Shown here: positions 61,003 to 64,000 of the stretch, piece by piece
Layout: every line of letters starts with the position of its first letter
Position numbering within the stretch: the first letter of the stretch is position 1
Assembly: GCF_014653785.1 (NCBI RefSeq)
Contig: NZ_BNAS01000004.1
Coordinates: forward strand, 128,986-192,985
Origin: Promicromonospora soli
Lineage (GTDB): Bacteria; Actinomycetota; Actinomycetes; Actinomycetales; Cellulomonadaceae
Length of the DNA stretch: 64,000 bases
Direction: 5' to 3'
Made by a program: the position numbers and the translations under genes
Notes under the pieces: model-generated
Database searches by the model: none
The model's input: the letters and a program-made list of their open reading frames with translations, nothing else
What the model was told of the DNA's origin: nothing

Positions 61003-61479
61003 ATGCCCCGCTCCCCTGCCACCAGCTCCGCGCCGGTGCTCGACGGCGCCGCGAAGGCGATCATCGAGCAGCTCCAGGCCGATGGCCGGCGCTCGTACGC
61101 CGCGATCGCGCAGGCCGTGGGCCTGTCCGAGGCCGCGGTGCGCCAGCGCGTGCAGCGGCTCGTGGACCACGGCGTGGTGCAGATCGTGGCCGTCACTGAC
61201 CCGCTCCAGGTCGGCTTCGCACGGCAGGCGATGATCGGCATCAAGGCCAGCGGCGACATCGAGCTCCTCGCCGACGGCCTGGCCGACGTCGAGGGCGTCG
61301 ACTACGTGGTGATCACCGCCGGCGGGTTCGACCTGCTCGTCGAGGTGGTCTGCGAGGACGACGACCAGCTGCTCGAGATCGTCAACCGGCAGATCCGCTC
61401 GCTTCCTGGTGTCCTGACTACAGAGACCTTCGTCTATCTCAAGCTCCGCAAGCAGCTCTACAACTGGGGGACCCGATGA
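61003..61479 (+). CDS. Lrp/AsnC family transcriptional regulator
   Basis: 158 residues. The helix-turn-helix (about 20-60) reads AIIEQLQADGRRSYAAIAQAVGLSEAAVRQRVQRLVDHGVVQIVAV. The C-terminal RAM/ligand domain has GFARQAMIGIKASGDIELLADGLADVEGVDYVVITAGGFDLLVEVVC. The TGA overlaps the aminotransferase ATG, so the two are coupled. The likely role is control of the polyamine catabolic genes through the palindrome at 60897-60933. Confidence 0.9.
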   Translation: MPRSPATSSAPVLDGAAKAIIEQLQADGRRSYAAIAQAVGLSEAAVRQRVQRLVDHGVVQIVAVTDPLQVGFARQAMIGIKASGDIELLADGLADVEGVDYVVITAGGFDLLVEVVCEDDDQLLEIVNRQIRSLPGVLTTETFVYLKLRKQLYNWGTR

Positions 61480-62891
61480 CCCACACGTCCACGCCCGCCA
61501 CCGCCGTCGTCGGGCCCAACGTCACGCCACGCGGAACCCCGCGGGACGACGCCGCCCGCCGCAACCTCTGGGGCCACTTCACGCGCCAGTCCGCCTGGGA
61601 CGCCGGCGTGCCCACGCTGGTGCGCGGCGAGGGCCACCACGTATGGGACGCACAGGGCCGCAAGTACATCGACGGGCTCTCGGGGCTGTTCGTGGTCCAG
61701 GCCGGGCACGGCCGCCGGGCGCTCGCCGAGGCGGCGGCCAAGCAGGCGGGCGAGCTCGCCTTCTTCCCCCTGTGGTCCTTCGCGCACCCGCCGGCCATCG
61801 ACCTGGCCGAGCGGCTCGCCCACCTTGCCCCCGGAGACCTGAACCGCGTGTTCTTCACGACCGGCGGGTCCGAGGCCGTGGAGACGGCGTTCAAGCTGGC
61901 CAAGCAGTACTGGAAGCTGCAGGGCAAGCCCGGCAAGTACAAGGTGATCTCCCGGTCCATCGCCTACCACGGCACCACGCACGGCGCGCTGTCCGTGACG
62001 GGCCTGCCGGGGCTCAAGGAGCCGTTCGAACCCCTGGTGCCGGGCGCGCACAAGGTGCCGAACACCAACATCTACCGGGCGTCCGAGGAGCTGCGCGACG
62101 ACCCGAAGGCGTTCGGCCGCTGGGCCGCCGACCAGATCGAGGCGCTCATCGAGATGGAGGGGCCCGATTCCGTGGCCGCCGTGTTCCTGGAGCCCGTGCA
62201 GAACGCCGGCGGCTGCTTCCCGCCGCCGCCCGGGTACTTCGAGCGGGTGCGGGAGATCTGCGACAAGTACGACGTCCTGCTGGTCTCGGACGAGGTCATC
62301 TGCGCGTTCGGGCGCATCGGGTCGATCTTCGCCTGCGACGACTTCGGCTACGTGCCCGACATGATCACGTGTGCCAAGGGCATGACCTCGGGCTACTCGC
62401 CGATCGGCGCGTGCATCGTCTCGGACCGTGTGTTCGAGCCGTTCGCGACCGGCACCACGAGCTTCGCGCACGGGTACACGTTCGGCGGGCACCCGGTGTC
62501 GGCCGCGGTCGCGATGGCGAACCTCGACCTCTTCGAGGAGGAGGACCTGACCGGGCGCGTCAAGGAGAACGCCGGGACGTTCAAGGCCACCCTCGACCGG
62601 CTGCGCGACCTGCCGATCGTCGGCGACGTGCGCGGCGCCGGGTACTTCTACGGGATCGAGCTCGTGAAGGACCAGGACACCCGGGAGACGTTCTCCGACG
62701 ACGAGGCCGAGCGCCTGCTGCGCGGGTTCCTCACCCCTGCACTGTTCGAGGCCGGCCTGTACTGCCGCGCCGACGACCGCGGCGACCCCGTGGTGCAGCT
62801 CGCGCCGCCCCTGACGACGGGGCCGGCGGAGTTCGACGAGATCGAGCAGATCATGCGGGGCGTGCTGAGCGAGGCCTGGTCGAAGCTGTGA
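61476..62891 (+). CDS. Class III aminotransferase (probable putrescine-type)
   Basis: 471 residues, PLP enzyme. It has GLSGLFVVQAGHGRRALAEAAAKQAGELAFFPLW, FFTTGGSEAVETAFKLAKQYW, AYHGTTHGALS, the DEVICAFGR pyridine-binding Asp, PLP-lysine in DMITCAKGMTSGYSPIG and FAHGYTFGGHPVSAAVA. This branch includes putrescine- and omega-amino acid:pyruvate aminotransferases. Together with the dehydrogenase it would give putrescine to 4-aminobutanal to GABA. Whether it also uses GABA is open. Coupled to the lrp gene. Confidence 0.88.
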   Translation: MTHTSTPATAVVGPNVTPRGTPRDDAARRNLWGHFTRQSAWDAGVPTLVRGEGHHVWDAQGRKYIDGLSGLFVVQAGHGRRALAEAAAKQAGELAFFPLWSFAHPPAIDLAERLAHLAPGDLNRVFFTTGGSEAVETAFKLAKQYWKLQGKPGKYKVISRSIAYHGTTHGALSVTGLPGLKEPFEPLVPGAHKVPNTNIYRASEELRDDPKAFGRWAADQIEALIEMEGPDSVAAVFLEPVQNAGGCFPPPPGYFERVREICDKYDVLLVSDEVICAFGRIGSIFACDDFGYVPDMITCAKGMTSGYSPIGACIVSDRVFEPFATGTTSFAHGYTFGGHPVSAAVAMANLDLFEEEDLTGRVKENAGTFKATLDRLRDLPIVGDVRGAGYFYGIELVKDQDTRETFSDDEAERLLRGFLTPALFEAGLYCRADDRGDPVVQLAPPLTTGPAEFDEIEQIMRGVLSEAWSKL

Positions 62892-62922
62892 GGTGAAGTT
62901 CGGAAAGACACCGCAACCCGTT

Positions 62923-62928
62923 TAGGGT
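62923..62928 (+). promoter_or_regulatory. -10 box of the thiD transcript
   Basis: TAGGGT with TTCGGA 18 bases upstream (62899-62904). The expected start (about 62935) falls at the 5' edge of the TPP riboswitch. Confidence 0.5.
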
Positions 62929-62937
62929 GGGCCCACA

Positions 62938-63014
62938 TGGCGCGGGGCGCCAGGACCAGTGCCTGGCTGAGATGCACCCGTGGAACCTGATCTAGGTAGT
63001 TCTAGCGAAGGGAA
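62938..63014 (+). ncRNA. TPP riboswitch (THI element)
   Basis: Conserved thi-box blocks are present in order: GCGGGGCGCC, CTGAGATGCACCC, GGAACCTGATCTAGGTAGTT and TAGCGAAGGGAACG. It ends just before the thiD ATG, so it most likely masks the ribosome binding site (AAGGGA within its 3' end) when thiamine pyrophosphate is bound. Confidence 0.93.
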
Positions 63015-63020
63015 CGCCTC

Positions 63021-63980
63021 ATGGGCTCCGCCCTGTCCGACATGGGCTCTGCTCTGCCCGACGCCGGCCCGCGCACCCGTTCCTCGGGCCACCCCGTCGT
63101 GGCGTTGACGATCGCCGGCTCGGATCCGTCCGGCGGTGCCGGGATCCAGGCCGACCTGAAGACCTTCGCGGCGCTCGGCGGCTACGGCTGCGCGGTGCTC
63201 ACGGGGCTGACCGCGCAGTCCACGACCGGGGTGACGCGGGTGCTGCCCGTGCCCGCCGACATGGTGACCGCGCAGCTCGAGACGCTGTTCGCCGACGTCG
63301 CGGTGGACGCGGTCAAGATCGGCATGACCACGAACGCCGCCGTCGCCCGTGCGGTCGCGGGGGCCCTGCGCGCGCTGCGGTCCGCGGGGCGCGCGCCGTT
63401 CGTGGTGCTCGACCCGGTGATGATCGCCACGTCGGGCGACCGCCTGCTGGCGCCCGACGCCGAGGCCGTGCTGCGCGACGAGCTCGTGCCGCTGGCCGAC
63501 CTCGTCACGCCGAACCTGCCCGAGGCCGCCGCGCTGCTCGGCGTCGAACAGGCCCGGGACGCCGCCGAGGCGGCCGACCAGGCGCGTGCGCTGCTGGGCC
63601 TCGGGGCGCGGTTCGCCCTGGTCAAGGGCGGGCATCTGGCGTCGGCCGAGTCGGTGGACCACCTCGCGGGTCCGGCACTCGGCCACGGATCCGCCGCCGG
63701 GCCGGTGCTAGGACCAGGCCCCGGATCAGACGGCGTCGTCGCCCTGACCGCCCCCCGGGTCCCCACCCGGAACACGCACGGCACGGGCTGCACGCTCAGC
63801 TCCGCGTGCGCCGTCCTGCGGCCCCGGCACGACGACTGGGAGCCCGCGGTACGCGCCGCGAAGGACTACCTGACCGCGACGCTCCGCGCGGCGGACGACC
63901 TGGTCATCGGCGGCACCGGCACGGCACCCGGCCCGTGGCGGGGCCACGGCCCGGTGCACCACGGCTTGAGCCCGGTCTAG
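63021..63980 (+). CDS. thiD: Hydroxymethylpyrimidine/phosphomethylpyrimidine kinase
   Basis: Two-step kinase of the thiamine pyrimidine branch, 319 residues. Motifs are [72 protein letters not shown] and the anion-hole [10 protein letters not shown]. The first 20 residues repeat [14 protein letters not shown], so ATG 63045 is an alternative start. Controlled by the TPP riboswitch immediately upstream; no other thi gene follows before the window ends. One base after its stop a palindromic repeat begins. Confidence 0.96.
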   Translation: MGSALSDMGSALPDAGPRTRSSGHPVVALTIAGSDPSGGAGIQADLKTFAALGGYGCAVLTGLTAQSTTGVTRVLPVPADMVTAQLETLFADVAVDAVKIGMTTNAAVARAVAGALRALRSAGRAPFVVLDPVMIATSGDRLLAPDAEAVLRDELVPLADLVTPNLPEAAALLGVEQARDAAEAADQARALLGLGARFALVKGGHLASAESVDHLAGPALGHGSAAGPVLGPGPGSDGVVALTAPRVPTRNTHGTGCTLSSACAVLRPRHDDWEPAVRAAKDYLTATLRAADDLVIGGTGTAPGPWRGHGPVHHGLSPV

Positions 63981-64000
63981 GTTGTGGGCGCGATCGTTGC
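63981..64000. repeat. Dispersed palindromic repeat, copy C (left arm only, cut by window edge)
   Basis: GTTGTGGGCGCGATCGTTGC begins on the base after the thiD stop and runs off the window end. It matches the left arms of copies A and B in 18 and 19 of 20 positions respectively. Confidence 0.75.

Noticed and set aside
1..64000. CRISPR arrays, tRNA/rRNA genes, prophage or intact insertion sequences
   Set aside because: No regularly spaced repeats, cloverleaf-like sequences, phage genes or transposase were seen on either strand.

Overview
The window is core chromosome of a very GC-rich Gram-positive actinobacterium. Gene order matches the actinobacterial blocks recX-recA-DUF3046, clgR-pncC-pgsA-ftsK, rnj-dapA, dapB-M16 peptidase-pnp-rpsO-ribF-truB-rbfA-infB-ylxR-nusA-rimP-proS and GNAT/DUF4081-ispG-Rip1, as known from Mycobacterium and Streptomyces. 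The gluABCD operon next to recX, the CG-rich coding and the accessory genes fit the Micrococcales (Promicromonosporaceae/Cellulomonadaceae-like). That lineage guess is inference; no 16S gene is present. I saw no tRNA, rRNA, CRISPR array, prophage or intact insertion sequence.

Layout. 0-5 kb: the 5' part of miaB, then a divergent gluABCD-type glutamate ABC transporter. 4.7-19.3 kb: DNA repair and cell division (recX, recA with a LexA-type box, DUF3046, the Lhr helicase, a Nei-type glycosylase, clgR, pncC, pgsA, a CapA-like lipoprotein, ftsK). 19.4-23 kb: a TetR/membrane-protein pair around a clear operator, an adenine/adenosine deaminase, and two DUF4328-like membrane genes, one of them frameshifted. 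23-32.5 kb: rnj, dapA, a small P-loop kinase-like gene, rraA, an SSADH-like dehydrogenase, two GNAT genes, an orphan, an MFS transporter, a TPR protein and dapB. 32.6-52.6 kb: RNA, translation and ribosome-maturation genes, then Fpg, proS, ispG and a site-2 protease. 52.7-64 kb is more accessory: a 768-aa membrane-anchored protein of unknown function, a polyamine transport and catabolism cluster, and a TPP-riboswitch-controlled thiD.

How the genes work together. The 55-63 kb cluster reads as putrescine use. PotABCD-like import is encoded with a gamma-aminobutyraldehyde-type dehydrogenase. Divergently, a Lrp/AsnC regulator is translationally coupled to a class III aminotransferase. Together these could convert putrescine to GABA, and the SSADH at 26.8 kb could complete the route to succinate. 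dapA and dapB supply lysine and peptidoglycan precursors. pnp, rnj and rraA concern RNA turnover.

Three sequence-level themes stand out. A dispersed palindromic repeat of about 61 bp occurs at 32.55, 55.08 and 63.98 kb, always at gene 3' ends; one copy supplies the stop codon of a permease gene. A -10 box (TANNNT or GATACT) sits 6-7 nt before the start codon of at least a dozen genes, which points to widespread leaderless transcription. Many convergent or operon-end boundaries carry long, nearly perfect hairpins without U-tracts, including a 44-bp-arm palindrome at the nei/clgR junction.
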